64,000 nucleotides of DNA from Flavobacterium sp. (GTDB lineage: Bacteria > Bacteroidota > Bacteroidia > Flavobacteriales > Flavobacteriaceae), in contig JALRGT010000006.1 in the NCBI GenBank assembly GCA_023259675.1, positions 1-64,000 of the forward strand, given 5' to 3'. The notes below the pieces were generated by a model. That model was not told the origin of the DNA and did no database searches. It worked only from the letters and a program-made list of their open reading frames with translations. Below are positions 36,282 through 45,553 of the stretch, piece after piece (positions within the stretch are counted from its first letter, which is position 1; every line of letters starts with the position of its first letter). A program made the translations under genes and the position numbers.

Positions 36282-38732
36282 ATGATCAATCTCCGAAACA
36301 TATCAATAAAAAACAAACTAGTGTTAATGCAGGTTTTTACTTCTGCCTTTGTGTTAGGCCTTTGTATCACAGCCTTTGTATTGATAGACATTAAAGGCTT
36401 CAAAGACAGAAAAGCAAAAAGTGCTGTTGCCATTGCACAAGTTATTGGGTACAATAGTTTTTCTGCCCTTGAATTTTTGGACAATGCTGCAGGAGAGAAA
36501 ATTCTTTCTGAATTAGCTGTCCAAAATGATATTATTAATGCCTCGATAATTGATAAAGACAAAAATGTATTTGCTTCTTATACTAAAGAAGGGGCAGATG
36601 CTAAATTTAAATTTACAGTTCCGACGATAAATGAAAAAGCTTCAATATTTACCAAAGATAATTTAATGGTATACAACAAGATAAGAAAAGGAAACGAGAT
36701 CATGGGATATGTCTGTATCCGTTTTGAATTATCAGAATTGAATAAAATTAAGATGGATGTCTTGAGACTCGGAATTGTACTGTTATTGGTTGGTATCGGT
36801 CTTGCTTTTTTAATTGCCCAGATGATCAAAAAATACATCTCAAAACCTTTGGGAAAATTAGTGACTGTCCTTCAAAAAATAAAAGAAACCGCAGATTATT
36901 CCATTCGAATGGATATCAATGGAAAAGATGAAATCAACATCCTTTCATTGGGACTAAATAATATGTTGGAAACAATCGAAAAAAGAAATACCGAAGTGGC
37001 AGAATCTAAAGAACTCATGAACCAACAAAATACCCTTTTGCAATCGGTAATTCAAAACATGGGTGACGGATTGATTGTTGTGGATGAAAACAAAAAATTT
37101 ATAATGTGGAATGAGGCCAGTGAAAGGATTATTGGAGTTGGCCCCATGGATATACCGGCAGAAAAATGGACAGAAATGTTCGGTTTTTATTTACCCGATA
37201 CAAAAACTATTTTTGACATTAATGAATTCCCACTAATCAAATCATTGCAAGGCCAAGAAATCGATGATATTGAAATTTATATCCAGAATTTCAAAAAACC
37301 GGATGGCATTTATGTTACAGCCACATCCAGACCATTAAAAAAACCATCCGGTGAGATTATCGGAGGAGTATTAGTAATACACGACATCACTGAAAGGAAA
37401 AATTCAGAAAATGAAATAAAGAAACTCAATGAAGAACTGGAACAAAAAGTAACCGAACGAACAGCACAATTGGCTGAAGCCGTAAATACACTCCAAAAAA
37501 GCGAAGAAAAATATCGTGAAATTGTCGAAAACACTGGTGATGTACTACACACAACCGATTCTAAAGGAAACTTTACCTATATCAATCCCGCATGTAAAAA
37601 ATTAACCGGTTACAGTCAGGAAGAATTAATTGGAGAAAACATATATGAGCTTGTTGCTCCAGAGTGGAGAGATCGGGTTGCCGAATTCTATTTGAATCAA
37701 TTCAAACATAAAATTGATGAAACACTCTACTCCTTCCCTATTATTACAAAAACCAGAAATCAAAAATGGATTGAACAAACCGTAACTCAATTGAGGGAAG
37801 GAAATATGATAACGGGGCACAAATCGATTATGCGAGACATAACCGAACGTAAAGCTGCGGAACAAAAATTAAAAGAAAGTGAAGGACAATTACAAACTAT
37901 TTTTAATGAAGCACCGGATGCCTTAATAGTTATCAATGAAGAAGGAAACATCCTGAGATGGAATCCTATGGCCGAAAAAATATTTGGATGGTCAACACAA
38001 GAGGTTTTGGGAAAACAGATGAAAGATTTTATTATTCCAGAGCAATATTTAGAAAGCCATGAGAAAGGGTTTGAACATTTCCTTACCACCGGAGAAGGTC
38101 CTTATATCAACAAAACCATGGAAATAAGTGCCCTAAACAAAAAAAATATTGAATTTGATATCGAATTGACCGTTTCACCGGCCAAAATTATGGATAAGTA
38201 CATCTTTATAGCGTTTATCAAAGATATTTCTGAAAGTAAACGATTGGAAAACGAGAAAAAAGAAGCCGACAGATTGGTGCGACTTAATGAAATGAAATTA
38301 AAACTAATTTTAGAGAATATTGGTGAGGGCATTATTGTTACCGATACCCAAAAACAAATTGTATTATCCAACCATATGGCCGAAGAAATCATAGGTGTAA
38401 AACAAAATCCTAAAGAGCCCACAACCCTGGATTGGTCCGCTAAATATGATTTATATTATCCTGATAATAAAACGGTTTTCCCAATCCAAAATCTTCCATT
38501 GGAAAAAGCATTAAAAGGTGAATCTACTGATGACGTAGAAGTGATAATCGAAGATCAAGAAACTCGTGCCAAAAAAAGAGTTGTCATAAGCGGAAGACCT
38601 ATCGTAGACGAAAACAATTATATTATCGCTGCGGTAGCCAATATTAAAGACATCACTTACTATAAAGAACTGGAAGTTGCTTTGGAAGAAAGCGAACAGA
38701 AATACCGAAAATTAATTGGGTTTAAAAAATAA
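36282..38732 (+). CDS. CHASE8-HAMP-PAS sensor without output domain (probably truncated)
   Basis: 816 residues: TM1 (about 12-34), periplasmic CHASE8-like domain (about 38-160), TM2 (about 163-185), HAMP (about 186-240), PAS domains at about 258-375, 415-530, 545-655 and 675-795, with coiled coils between. There is no HisKA, HATPase, GGDEF or EAL. The protein ends EESEQKYRKLIGFKK, that is, just after the linker that normally opens another PAS or kinase. The convergent dtxR gene stops 24 bases later and no remnant of a kinase is seen. So it is either a natural truncation or a regulatory protein that works only as a sensor. It sits downstream of yfiR. Confidence 0.82.
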   Translation: MINLRNISIKNKLVLMQVFTSAFVLGLCITAFVLIDIKGFKDRKAKSAVAIAQVIGYNSFSALEFLDNAAGEKILSELAVQNDIINASIIDKDKNVFASYTKEGADAKFKFTVPTINEKASIFTKDNLMVYNKIRKGNEIMGYVCIRFELSELNKIKMDVLRLGIVLLLVGIGLAFLIAQMIKKYISKPLGKLVTVLQKIKETADYSIRMDINGKDEINILSLGLNNMLETIEKRNTEVAESKELMNQQNTLLQSVIQNMGDGLIVVDENKKFIMWNEASERIIGVGPMDIPAEKWTEMFGFYLPDTKTIFDINEFPLIKSLQGQEIDDIEIYIQNFKKPDGIYVTATSRPLKKPSGEIIGGVLVIHDITERKNSENEIKKLNEELEQKVTERTAQLAEAVNTLQKSEEKYREIVENTGDVLHTTDSKGNFTYINPACKKLTGYSQEELIGENIYELVAPEWRDRVAEFYLNQFKHKIDETLYSFPIITKTRNQKWIEQTVTQLREGNMITGHKSIMRDITERKAAEQKLKESEGQLQTIFNEAPDALIVINEEGNILRWNPMAEKIFGWSTQEVLGKQMKDFIIPEQYLESHEKGFEHFLTTGEGPYINKTMEISALNKKNIEFDIELTVSPAKIMDKYIFIAFIKDISESKRLENEKKEADRLVRLNEMKLKLILENIGEGIIVTDTQKQIVLSNHMAEEIIGVKQNPKEPTTLDWSAKYDLYYPDNKTVFPIQNLPLEKALKGESTDDVEVIIEDQETRAKKRVVISGRPIVDENNYIIAAVANIKDITYYKELEVALEESEQKYRKLIGFKK

Positions 38733-38756
38733 CGAAACTGTCCTAACAACCTCTAA

Positions 38757-39410
38757 TTAGTTTAATTTCACAAAAAGATTGCTTGCGATTTTATTCGAAA
38801 TGGTCAATTCTTTACCGTCTACGATAATTTTGAAAGACAAATCGAAACTTTCTTGATTGAGAATTTCTATTTTAGACCCCAAGGCAATCCCTTGTTTGTC
38901 TAAATATTTAAGAAACTCCGGAGAGGTATCTTTCACTCCTACACAGATTCCGATTTGGTTTTCGGATAACTCGGAAAGCAATTGTTTTTCTGTTTTTAAA
39001 ATTTGTCCCGCGGCATTAGGAATGGGATCACCATGCGGATCTTCGGTTGGATTACCCAAGAAATTATCTAATTTATTAATCAGTTTTTCTGATTTTATGT
39101 GTTCTAATTGCTCGGCAATATCATGAACCTCATCCCAGGAAAAATCTAATTTCTCTACCAAAAACACTTCCCAAAGACGGTGTTTTCTAACAATCATCTT
39201 CGCGGCCAATTTTCCTTGATCGGTTAATGAAACTCCTTGGTATTTTTTATAATTCACCAAATCCTTTTCAGACAATTTCTTCAACATATCGGTAACAGAG
39301 GAAGCTTTAGTTTCCATCATTTCAGCAATGGCATTGGTACTCACCCCAGAATCTGAAACTACGGTAAGATGGTATATGGCTTTGAGATAATTTTCTTCGG
39401 AAAAGGTCAT
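38757..39410 (-). CDS. DtxR/MntR family metal-dependent regulator
   Basis: 217 residues. An N-terminal winged helix (about 1-65, with STNAIAEMMETKASSVTDML), a dimerisation/metal domain (about 70-140, with the Glu/His ligands in KHRLWEVFLVEKL and AEQLEHIKS and DPHGDPIP), and a C-terminal SH3-like FeoA domain (about 150-217). Such proteins repress iron or manganese uptake genes when the metal is bound. It lies next to nramp on the same strand, separated by copy C of the structured element, and a DtxR-type palindrome lies between nramp and the TonB receptor, the natural target. Confidence 0.92.
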   Translation of the reverse strand: MTFSEENYLKAIYHLTVVSDSGVSTNAIAEMMETKASSVTDMLKKLSEKDLVNYKKYQGVSLTDQGKLAAKMIVRKHRLWEVFLVEKLDFSWDEVHDIAEQLEHIKSEKLINKLDNFLGNPTEDPHGDPIPNAAGQILKTEKQLLSELSENQIGICVGVKDTSPEFLKYLDKQGIALGSKIEILNQESFDLSFKIIVDGKELTISNKIASNLFVKLN

Positions 39411-39454
39411 GTGATTTTTGATTGCAGATTAGTGATTTTAGATTTCAGGTTATT

Positions 39455-39553
39455 TAGCCCCGGTAGTAGCGGCATCTCCCCATTCAGAAAAACAAGGCTT
39501 TTTTGCCGTAGTTTTTATGATCGGGAATAGAGCGAATAACGGGAAAAGCTCCT
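39455..39553 (+). ncRNA. Structured interspersed element, copy C (Flavo-1-like RNA)
   Basis: Starts TAGCCCCGGTAGTAGCGGCA and ends AATAGAGCGAATAACGGGAA followed by AAGCTCC. The outer helix is CCCG with CGGG, unlike CCTG/CAGG in copies A and D. The long A/T-rich central hairpin is nearly the same as in copy D at 2306. It lies between dtxR and nramp, antisense to both. Confidence 0.6.
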
Positions 39554-39560
39554 GAAAAAA

Positions 39561-41432
39561 TTATTTTTTAACGATTAGCAAAGGAATGGAAATTTTGTGA
39601 CGTAATTTATCTACAGTCGTACCAAATAGTAAATCTTTAAATCCGGTATGTCCGTGAGTTCCCATCACCAAAATATCAAAACTACCTGTATTAATGAGTT
39701 CCGGGATTACTTTATCTGGTTTCCCAAAACCCAATTGTATTTCAACTTTAAAGCCTTTTTCGGTCAACATCACTTTGTATTCTTCCAATAATTTTTCGTC
39801 CACCAATGTTTCATGATCATCAATATTTTCACCATATACCATCGCTCCCACTGTTTCTACTACATGAATTAGCGTATAATTGGCTTCCATTCCACCTAAT
39901 TCGAAAGCACTGTTCAAGGCAACCTCATCCGCATCCGAAAAATCAACAGAAATAGCGATATCCTTTTTCGCATAACTGGCTGATTTAGAAAAATGCAATT
40001 TCATATTGTGTGGCGAATGATTTAATATCGCACTTTTTGTTTTTGAAATGAATGGTTTAAAAACAATATATAACAATAAAAATAAGAATCCAAAAGCTAT
40101 CGGAACGACCGTAAACCATAACACGATTGGATTTTCTGAAATTTCAAGCCATCCTTTTATTTCGTCAAATACCAATTTAGCATTCAATACAACGATTATG
40201 CTAGCGACAATCCAAGAAGCTATTTGAGTCACTTTACCAATGTGAAAACCCTTCATTTTCGATTTGTCGCTCACAAAATGAATTAATGGAATAATGGCAA
40301 AACCCAATTGCAAACTCAAAATTACCTGACTCAAAATCAGCAATTTTCCGGTTACTCCTTCACCAAAAATGGTAATTACAATAACCGCCGGAATAATGGC
40401 AATTAATCGGGTGATGATTCTACGAACCCATGGTTGTATCCGCAAATTAAGATAACCCTCCATGATAATTTGTCCGGCCAAAGTACCTGTAATCGTAGAA
40501 CTTTGTCCGGCGGCGATTAGCGCTACGGCAAATAAAATAGGCGCCCATTTGGTTCCCAAAAGCGGCGCTAAAAACTTATGTGCATCTTGAATTTCGGCAA
40601 CATTATACATTCCTATTTTATAAAATGTGGCTGCCGCCAAAATTAAAATGGCTGCATTTACAAAAAAGGCTAAATTCAGCGCAATGGTAGAATCGATGAA
40701 ATTATATTTCAAAGCCTGTTTGATTCCGGCAGTACTTCTGTCGAATTTTCTGGTTTGCACCAAAGAAGAATGCAAATACAAATTATGGGGCATCACGGTC
40801 GCTCCAATAATTCCGATAGCGATATACAAAGCGGTTTCGTTAGGCATGGACGGAATTAAACCCAAAATTACTTTATCCATTTCAGGTTGTGCAAAAAACA
40901 TCTCAAAAATAAAGGAAACACCAATAACTAAAACCAATGCGATGATGAAAGCTTCCATTTTTCGGATGCCTTTATTAATTAAAAACAATAATAGAAAAGT
41001 ATCCAAAACGGTAATCATCACCCCTTCAATCAACGGAATATCAAACAACAAGTTAATCCCGATTGCCATTCCCAACACTTCGGCCAAGTCACAGGCGGCG
41101 ATGGCGATTTCAGCTAAAAAGTACAGAATATAATTGATAAAGGGAGAGTAGGTTTCACGGGAAGCTTGCGCCAAATCCCGCTGAGTCACAATTCCCAATC
41201 GCGCACTTAAACTTTGCAACAACAAAGCCATGATATTACTCATCAATAAAACCCAAAGCAAAGAATACCCAAATTGACTCCCTCCGGCAATATCCGTTGC
41301 CCAATTTCCGGGATCCATGTAACCAACACTGATTAAATAAGCGGGACCAAAAAAGGCCAATATTTTTCTGAAAACTGATTTTTTATTTTGTGTAGCAACC
41401 GATTGGTGTACTTCCTCAAGAGACTTGCCCAT
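39561..41432 (-). CDS. Nramp divalent-metal transporter with C-terminal universal-stress-protein domain
   Basis: Proton-coupled Mn2+/Fe2+ importer (MntH type). I start at the ATG at 41432 (MGKSLEEVHQ), 623 residues; a 16-codon upstream extension is open but crosses the promoter. Eleven or so membrane helices (about 25-455) carry the metal motif GYMDPGNWATD and MPHNLYLHSSLV of helix 6, and AAGQSSTITGTLAGQIIMEG. The last 140 residues form a USP domain with the ATP-type loop GTHGHTGFKDLLFGTT. This fusion is not found in classic MntH. The -33/-7 promoter at 41450-41481 and a DtxR box next to it suggest repression by metal. Confidence 0.93.
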   Translation of the reverse strand: MGKSLEEVHQSVATQNKKSVFRKILAFFGPAYLISVGYMDPGNWATDIAGGSQFGYSLLWVLLMSNIMALLLQSLSARLGIVTQRDLAQASRETYSPFINYILYFLAEIAIAACDLAEVLGMAIGINLLFDIPLIEGVMITVLDTFLLLFLINKGIRKMEAFIIALVLVIGVSFIFEMFFAQPEMDKVILGLIPSMPNETALYIAIGIIGATVMPHNLYLHSSLVQTRKFDRSTAGIKQALKYNFIDSTIALNLAFFVNAAILILAAATFYKIGMYNVAEIQDAHKFLAPLLGTKWAPILFAVALIAAGQSSTITGTLAGQIIMEGYLNLRIQPWVRRIITRLIAIIPAVIVITIFGEGVTGKLLILSQVILSLQLGFAIIPLIHFVSDKSKMKGFHIGKVTQIASWIVASIIVVLNAKLVFDEIKGWLEISENPIVLWFTVVPIAFGFLFLLLYIVFKPFISKTKSAILNHSPHNMKLHFSKSASYAKKDIAISVDFSDADEVALNSAFELGGMEANYTLIHVVETVGAMVYGENIDDHETLVDEKLLEEYKVMLTEKGFKVEIQLGFGKPDKVIPELINTGSFDILVMGTHGHTGFKDLLFGTTVDKLRHKISIPLLIVKK

Positions 41433-41449
41433 TTTATAACTATTTGAGG

Positions 41450-41481
41450 CAAATATAATTATGTTTTTTTGTTTTATCAAA
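41450..41481 (-). promoter_or_regulatory. nramp promoter
   Basis: On the minus strand: TTTG (41478-41481), 20 bases, TATATTTG (41450-41457). It lies 18 bases upstream of the nramp ATG and faces away from the TonB-receptor promoter. Confidence 0.65.
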
Positions 41482-41498
41482 TATAATTTTTAGATTTG
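41468..41498 (+). promoter_or_regulatory. TonB-receptor promoter
   Basis: TTTG (41468-41471), 19 bases, TAGATTTG (41491-41498), a full match to the Bacteroidota consensus. The GTG start follows at 41536. Confidence 0.65.
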
Positions 41499-41504
41499 CC
41501 TAAA
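41489..41504. promoter_or_regulatory. DtxR/MntR-type operator between divergent metal genes
   Basis: TTTAGATTTGCCTAAA: outer TTTAG and CTAAA are inverted, and the reverse complement TTTAGGCAAATCTAAA resembles the TTTAGGC-type boxes of MntR/IdeR-like regulators. It covers the -7 element of the TonB receptor and lies 8 bases beyond the -33 element of nramp. A DtxR-family gene is 2 kb away. Binding is inferred. Confidence 0.6.
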
Positions 41505-41535
41505 TATTTATTTAAACATCAACTAAATTATAATT

Positions 41536-43788
41536 GTGAAAAATCTAATTTTCTTTTTTTCTTTTCTTTTACCTGCTCTAGTGTTTGCACAAACAGACAT
41601 AAAAGGCCAAATCATGTCCGATGGATTACCATTGCAGCAGGCAAACATTAGCTTAAAAAAAACCAACAAATCTGCTATAAGTGATGCTGAGGGTTTTTAC
41701 ACTTTAAAAAATATAGCTCTGGGAGAATATGAAATTGCTGCTTCTTATACCGGATTCAAAACAGAAACCAAAAAAATTTCCATTACAGACAGTACCGCCG
41801 TTATAGTTAATTTTAATTTAAAAGAAAACAATACCTTGGATGAAGTAGTAATCACAGGAACCTTAAAGCCCGTTAGCCGCTTAGAGAGTTCCGTCCCTGT
41901 AGAGGTTTACAAACCCGCTTTTTTCAAGAAAAACCCAACTGCTAATATTTTTGAGGCCTTACAAAATGTCAATGGTGTCCGCCCCCAACTGAACTGTAAT
42001 GTTTGCAACACGGGAGACATTCACATTAACGGCTTGGAAGGCCCATACACTTTGGTTTTAATAGACGGAATGCCTATTGTTAGTGGACTTTCGACAGTTT
42101 ATGGATTATCTGGAATACCTAATTCTTTATTAGAACGAATAGAAATCGTGAAAGGCCCCGCCTCGTCTTTATATGGAAGTGAAGCGGTAGGTGGATTAAT
42201 CAACATTATCACCAAAAACCCAAAAAACGCACCTCTTTTCTCAGCAGACGCCTTTGCTACCGATTGGGGTGAAATGAATATCGATCTGGGTTTCAAAGGA
42301 AATCTTAGCAAAACGACTTCGATATTAACCGGAATAAATTATTTCAATTACAGCAACCCTGTTGACAACAATAAGGATAATTTCACTGATGTCACTTTAC
42401 AGGACCGAATTTCTGTTTTCCAAAAATGGAATTTCGGCCGAAAAAACAACAAACTGTTTTCAATGGCAGGACGTTTTTTCTATGAAGACCGCTGGGGAGG
42501 AGAAATGCAATGGGAGAAAAAACACCGTGGCGGCAGTGATGTCTATGGTGAAAGTATTTACACCAAACGTTGGGAATTATTGGGAGCTTATGAATTGCCC
42601 GTAAAAGAAAAAATGTTATTCTCCTTTTCTTACACTGACCACGACCAAAACTCGGTTTATGGAAACATTCCGTATCTGGCGAAACAACGTATTGGTTTCG
42701 GACAACTGACTTTGGACAAAAACATACACCAACATGATTTGCTTTTTGGTACGGCCCTGCGTTACCAATATTATGATGACAATACCACAGCAACAGTAAA
42801 AGAAGACATCAATTGGATTCCAAGTTTGTTTGTTCAGGATGAAATAACATTACATGAAAATCACAAAATCCTTTTGGGTGCCCGCTATGATTACAACAGC
42901 AATCACGGTTCTATTTTTACTCCGAGAGTGGCTTATAAATGGAAAATAAATGACAATAATATTCTGCGATTCAATACCGGAACTGGTTTTAGAATTGTCA
43001 ATTTGTTTACCGAAGAACATGCCGCATTGACCGGTTCTCGTGATGTAATCGTTTTGGAAGAACTAAAACCGGAGCGATCTTACAATGCCAACTTGAATTA
43101 CTTGAAGAAAATTTTTACAAACAACGGCAACTTCATCGGACTCGAAACAACCGCTTGGTATACCCATTTTACCAATTCGATTATTCCGGATTATGACACC
43201 AATCCGAATCAGATTATATACAAAAATCTGGATGGATACGCCGTTACCAAGGGAATCAGCACCAATATCGACATGGTTTTCAACTCTGGTTTAAAATTGA
43301 TTCTGGGAGCAACTTATATGGATGTATCCAAAACCGAAAACGGAATTAAAACCCGTCAAATGTTAACGGAAAAATTTACGGGAACCTGGGCCATTTCGTA
43401 CCGCATCAACAAACTATTTCTTGATGTCGACTACACCGGTAATTTGTATGGACCAATGCGCTTACCGCTGTTGGGTGATTTAGATCCAAGAAAACCCTAT
43501 TCTCCAACATGGAGCATCCAGAACATCCAGTTTACATTCAATAAATTCAAAAACATCGAAATGTATGCCGGTGTAAAAAACCTATTGAACTGGACACCAA
43601 ACAAAGGAAATCCGTTTATCATTGCCCGTGCCAACGATCCATTTGATAAAAATGTTGAATATGACAACAGCGGAAATGCACTGGCCACACCTGATAATCC
43701 ATATGCATTAACTTTTGACCCCGGTTATGTTTATGGTCCAAACCAGGGCATTCGCAGCTTTTTTGGATTGCGTTATACTTTAAAGTAA
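41536..43788 (+). CDS. TonB-dependent receptor with CarboxypepD-reg-like N-domain (probable metal uptake)
   Basis: 750 residues starting with GTG. Signal peptide (about 1-18, ending VFAQ), a CarboxypepD_reg-like beta-sandwich (about 20-98), a plug domain (about 105-235, with the LDEVVITGT TonB-box-like segment) and a 22-strand barrel to the end. The plug holds an unusual C154-x-x-C157 (NCNVCNTGDIHINGLEGP region). The stop overlaps the thioredoxin-like ATG by one base. The box at 41489 and divergent nramp indicate a metal or metal-chelate substrate, most likely Mn or Fe; this is inference. Confidence 0.9.
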   Translation: MKNLIFFFSFLLPALVFAQTDIKGQIMSDGLPLQQANISLKKTNKSAISDAEGFYTLKNIALGEYEIAASYTGFKTETKKISITDSTAVIVNFNLKENNTLDEVVITGTLKPVSRLESSVPVEVYKPAFFKKNPTANIFEALQNVNGVRPQLNCNVCNTGDIHINGLEGPYTLVLIDGMPIVSGLSTVYGLSGIPNSLLERIEIVKGPASSLYGSEAVGGLINIITKNPKNAPLFSADAFATDWGEMNIDLGFKGNLSKTTSILTGINYFNYSNPVDNNKDNFTDVTLQDRISVFQKWNFGRKNNKLFSMAGRFFYEDRWGGEMQWEKKHRGGSDVYGESIYTKRWELLGAYELPVKEKMLFSFSYTDHDQNSVYGNIPYLAKQRIGFGQLTLDKNIHQHDLLFGTALRYQYYDDNTTATVKEDINWIPSLFVQDEITLHENHKILLGARYDYNSNHGSIFTPRVAYKWKINDNNILRFNTGTGFRIVNLFTEEHAALTGSRDVIVLEELKPERSYNANLNYLKKIFTNNGNFIGLETTAWYTHFTNSIIPDYDTNPNQIIYKNLDGYAVTKGISTNIDMVFNSGLKLILGATYMDVSKTENGIKTRQMLTEKFTGTWAISYRINKLFLDVDYTGNLYGPMRLPLLGDLDPRKPYSPTWSIQNIQFTFNKFKNIEMYAGVKNLLNWTPNKGNPFIIARANDPFDKNVEYDNSGNALATPDNPYALTFDPGYVYGPNQGIRSFFGLRYTLK

Positions 43789-44252
43789 TGAAAAAATGGG
43801 TTTACATAGTATTGATTTTCTTTTGGGCGATTCCATCCGGATTTGCCCAATTGAAAATCCATACGTTTGAAGAAGCCGAGCAATTGGCCGTAAAAAACCC
43901 AAAACCCTTTGTTGTTTTTACACATACCTCTTGGTGCAAATTCTGTAAAATGATGGAAAATTCGACTTTTAAAAATGTCGAAATCAGTAACAAATTAAAC
44001 GATTCTTTCTATTTCATCGCTTTGGACGCCGAGGACAAAAAAGACATTAGATTCAACAATCACACTTTTCAATACAAACCCACCGGCACCAATACAGGCA
44101 TACACGAACTCGCCACAGCATTGGCCACCAACAACAACCAGGTCATTTACCCCACATTGACTATTTTAGGCCCGGATTATTCTATTTTATTCCAGCAAGC
44201 TTCCTACATAAAAGCCCAAGACTTACTCATGGTCCTAGAAAAGATGAAATAA
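43788..44252 (+). CDS. Exported thioredoxin-fold protein
   Basis: 154 residues with a signal peptide (about 1-20, ending GFAQ) and a thioredoxin-like domain whose active site is WCKFCKMM (C50, C53). It is therefore periplasmic and probably redox-active. The start overlaps the TonB-receptor stop (TAATG), so the two are translated together. The receptor plug has its own CxxC, which suggests that this protein keeps those thiols reduced or hands over a thiol-bound metal; that link is only inferred. Confidence 0.85.
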   Translation: MKKWVYIVLIFFWAIPSGFAQLKIHTFEEAEQLAVKNPKPFVVFTHTSWCKFCKMMENSTFKNVEISNKLNDSFYFIALDAEDKKDIRFNNHTFQYKPTGTNTGIHELATALATNNNQVIYPTLTILGPDYSILFQQASYIKAQDLLMVLEKMK

Positions 44253-44287
44253 TTCGTTATTTTTGAGAGGAATTTTCTCCATTACTA

Positions 44288-45439
44288 ATGAAACACTACG
44301 ATTATATTTTTACCGGAACAGGCCTAGCTGCTTTGATGACAGTGTACAAAATGGTGCTTTCAGGAAAATTTGAAGACAAAACCATTCTGTTATTGGATGA
44401 AAACCCTAAAAAAAACAACGACAGAACTTGGTGTTTCTGGGAAGAAAACCCAACAATATGGGAAGAATCAGTTTCAAAAAAATGGGATTCGGCTTTATTT
44501 GTCAACGAAGAATTTTCGAGAGATTTAGATTTACATCCTTACCAGTATAACATGATTCAAGGATTGGACTTTTACAAACAAGTCTTTGAACATATCCTGA
44601 AGGAAACCAATATTACTTTTGTAATTGAAAAAGTAACCGAAATAAATGAACTCCAAAATCATGTTTATGTCGCTTCCGAAACAGAAAGTTTTACCTGCGA
44701 CACGGTTTTTAACAGCATTTTTGACAAACAGGATGTTTTAAAACAAAGCAGATATCCGCTCTTGCAACAGCATTTTATCGGTTGGCGCATCCAAAGTAAT
44801 CAAGTCATATTTAATCCTCAACAGACTACATTCATGGATTTTTCGGTCGCCCAAAAAGGAAACACTCGTTTTATGTACGTGTTGCCACTTTCAGAAACCG
44901 AGGCACTTTTGGAATACACTTTATTCTCCCATCAACTTTTAAAAAAAGAGGAGTACGAAACCGAGATTCAAAACTACATCCAAAAACTCGGCATCCCCCA
45001 ATATGAAATCATAGAAAAAGAACAAGGATGCATTCCGATGACTTGCTATCCTTTTTGGAAAAAAAACACCAAACGGGTACTGAATATTGGTACGGCCGGG
45101 GGATGGACCAAAGCCAGCACGGGTTATACCTTTAAAAATTCCAACAAAAAATCAACCCAATTGGTTTCTTTTCTTCTGGCAGAAAAAGATCTTTCCCAAT
45201 TTCATAAAAAGAATAAATTCTGGTTTTATGACCATTTATTGCTAAACATATTGGACCGAAAGAATGAACTGGGCAGCAGCATCTTTTCTTCGCTGTTTAA
45301 AAAAGGGGACCCCAACTTAATTTTTAAATTTTTAGACGAAGAAACTTCGTTGTTTGAGGACATTAAAGTTATTTTAAAATGCCCAAAAGCCTTATTCATT
45401 AAAGCCTTTTTTAGAGTTCTTTTCAACTTTAAGAAATAA
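44288..45439 (+). CDS. crtY: Lycopene beta-cyclase
   Basis: A 383-residue FAD/NAD(P)-fold protein that cyclises lycopene to beta-carotene, on the way to zeaxanthin-type yellow pigments. The N-terminal dinucleotide motif is FTGTGLAALMTV (Gly-rich), followed by DENPKKNNDRTWCFWEE typical of CrtY, and GTAGGWTKASTGYTF in the C-terminal part. It lies apart from any other crt gene in this window and 35 bases after the thioredoxin-like gene; the shared direction may be accidental. No signal peptide. Confidence 0.92.
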   Translation: MKHYDYIFTGTGLAALMTVYKMVLSGKFEDKTILLLDENPKKNNDRTWCFWEENPTIWEESVSKKWDSALFVNEEFSRDLDLHPYQYNMIQGLDFYKQVFEHILKETNITFVIEKVTEINELQNHVYVASETESFTCDTVFNSIFDKQDVLKQSRYPLLQQHFIGWRIQSNQVIFNPQQTTFMDFSVAQKGNTRFMYVLPLSETEALLEYTLFSHQLLKKEEYETEIQNYIQKLGIPQYEIIEKEQGCIPMTCYPFWKKNTKRVLNIGTAGGWTKASTGYTFKNSNKKSTQLVSFLLAEKDLSQFHKKNKFWFYDHLLLNILDRKNELGSSIFSSLFKKGDPNLIFKFLDEETSLFEDIKVILKCPKALFIKAFFRVLFNFKK

Positions 45440-45553
45440 CAATCTAACTATAACAAAACTTTATAAAGGATTTAAAATTCTTCTTTTTAAACTTTGTAAC
45501 TTTGCAGTACTTTTAAAAAAGATTAAATTTAAATTATATTAAAACAAAATAGT

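Noticed and set aside
36282..38732. Possible CRISPR or tandem DNA repeat in the sensor gene
   Set aside because: The repetition is of PAS protein domains with low DNA identity, not a regular repeat-spacer array.
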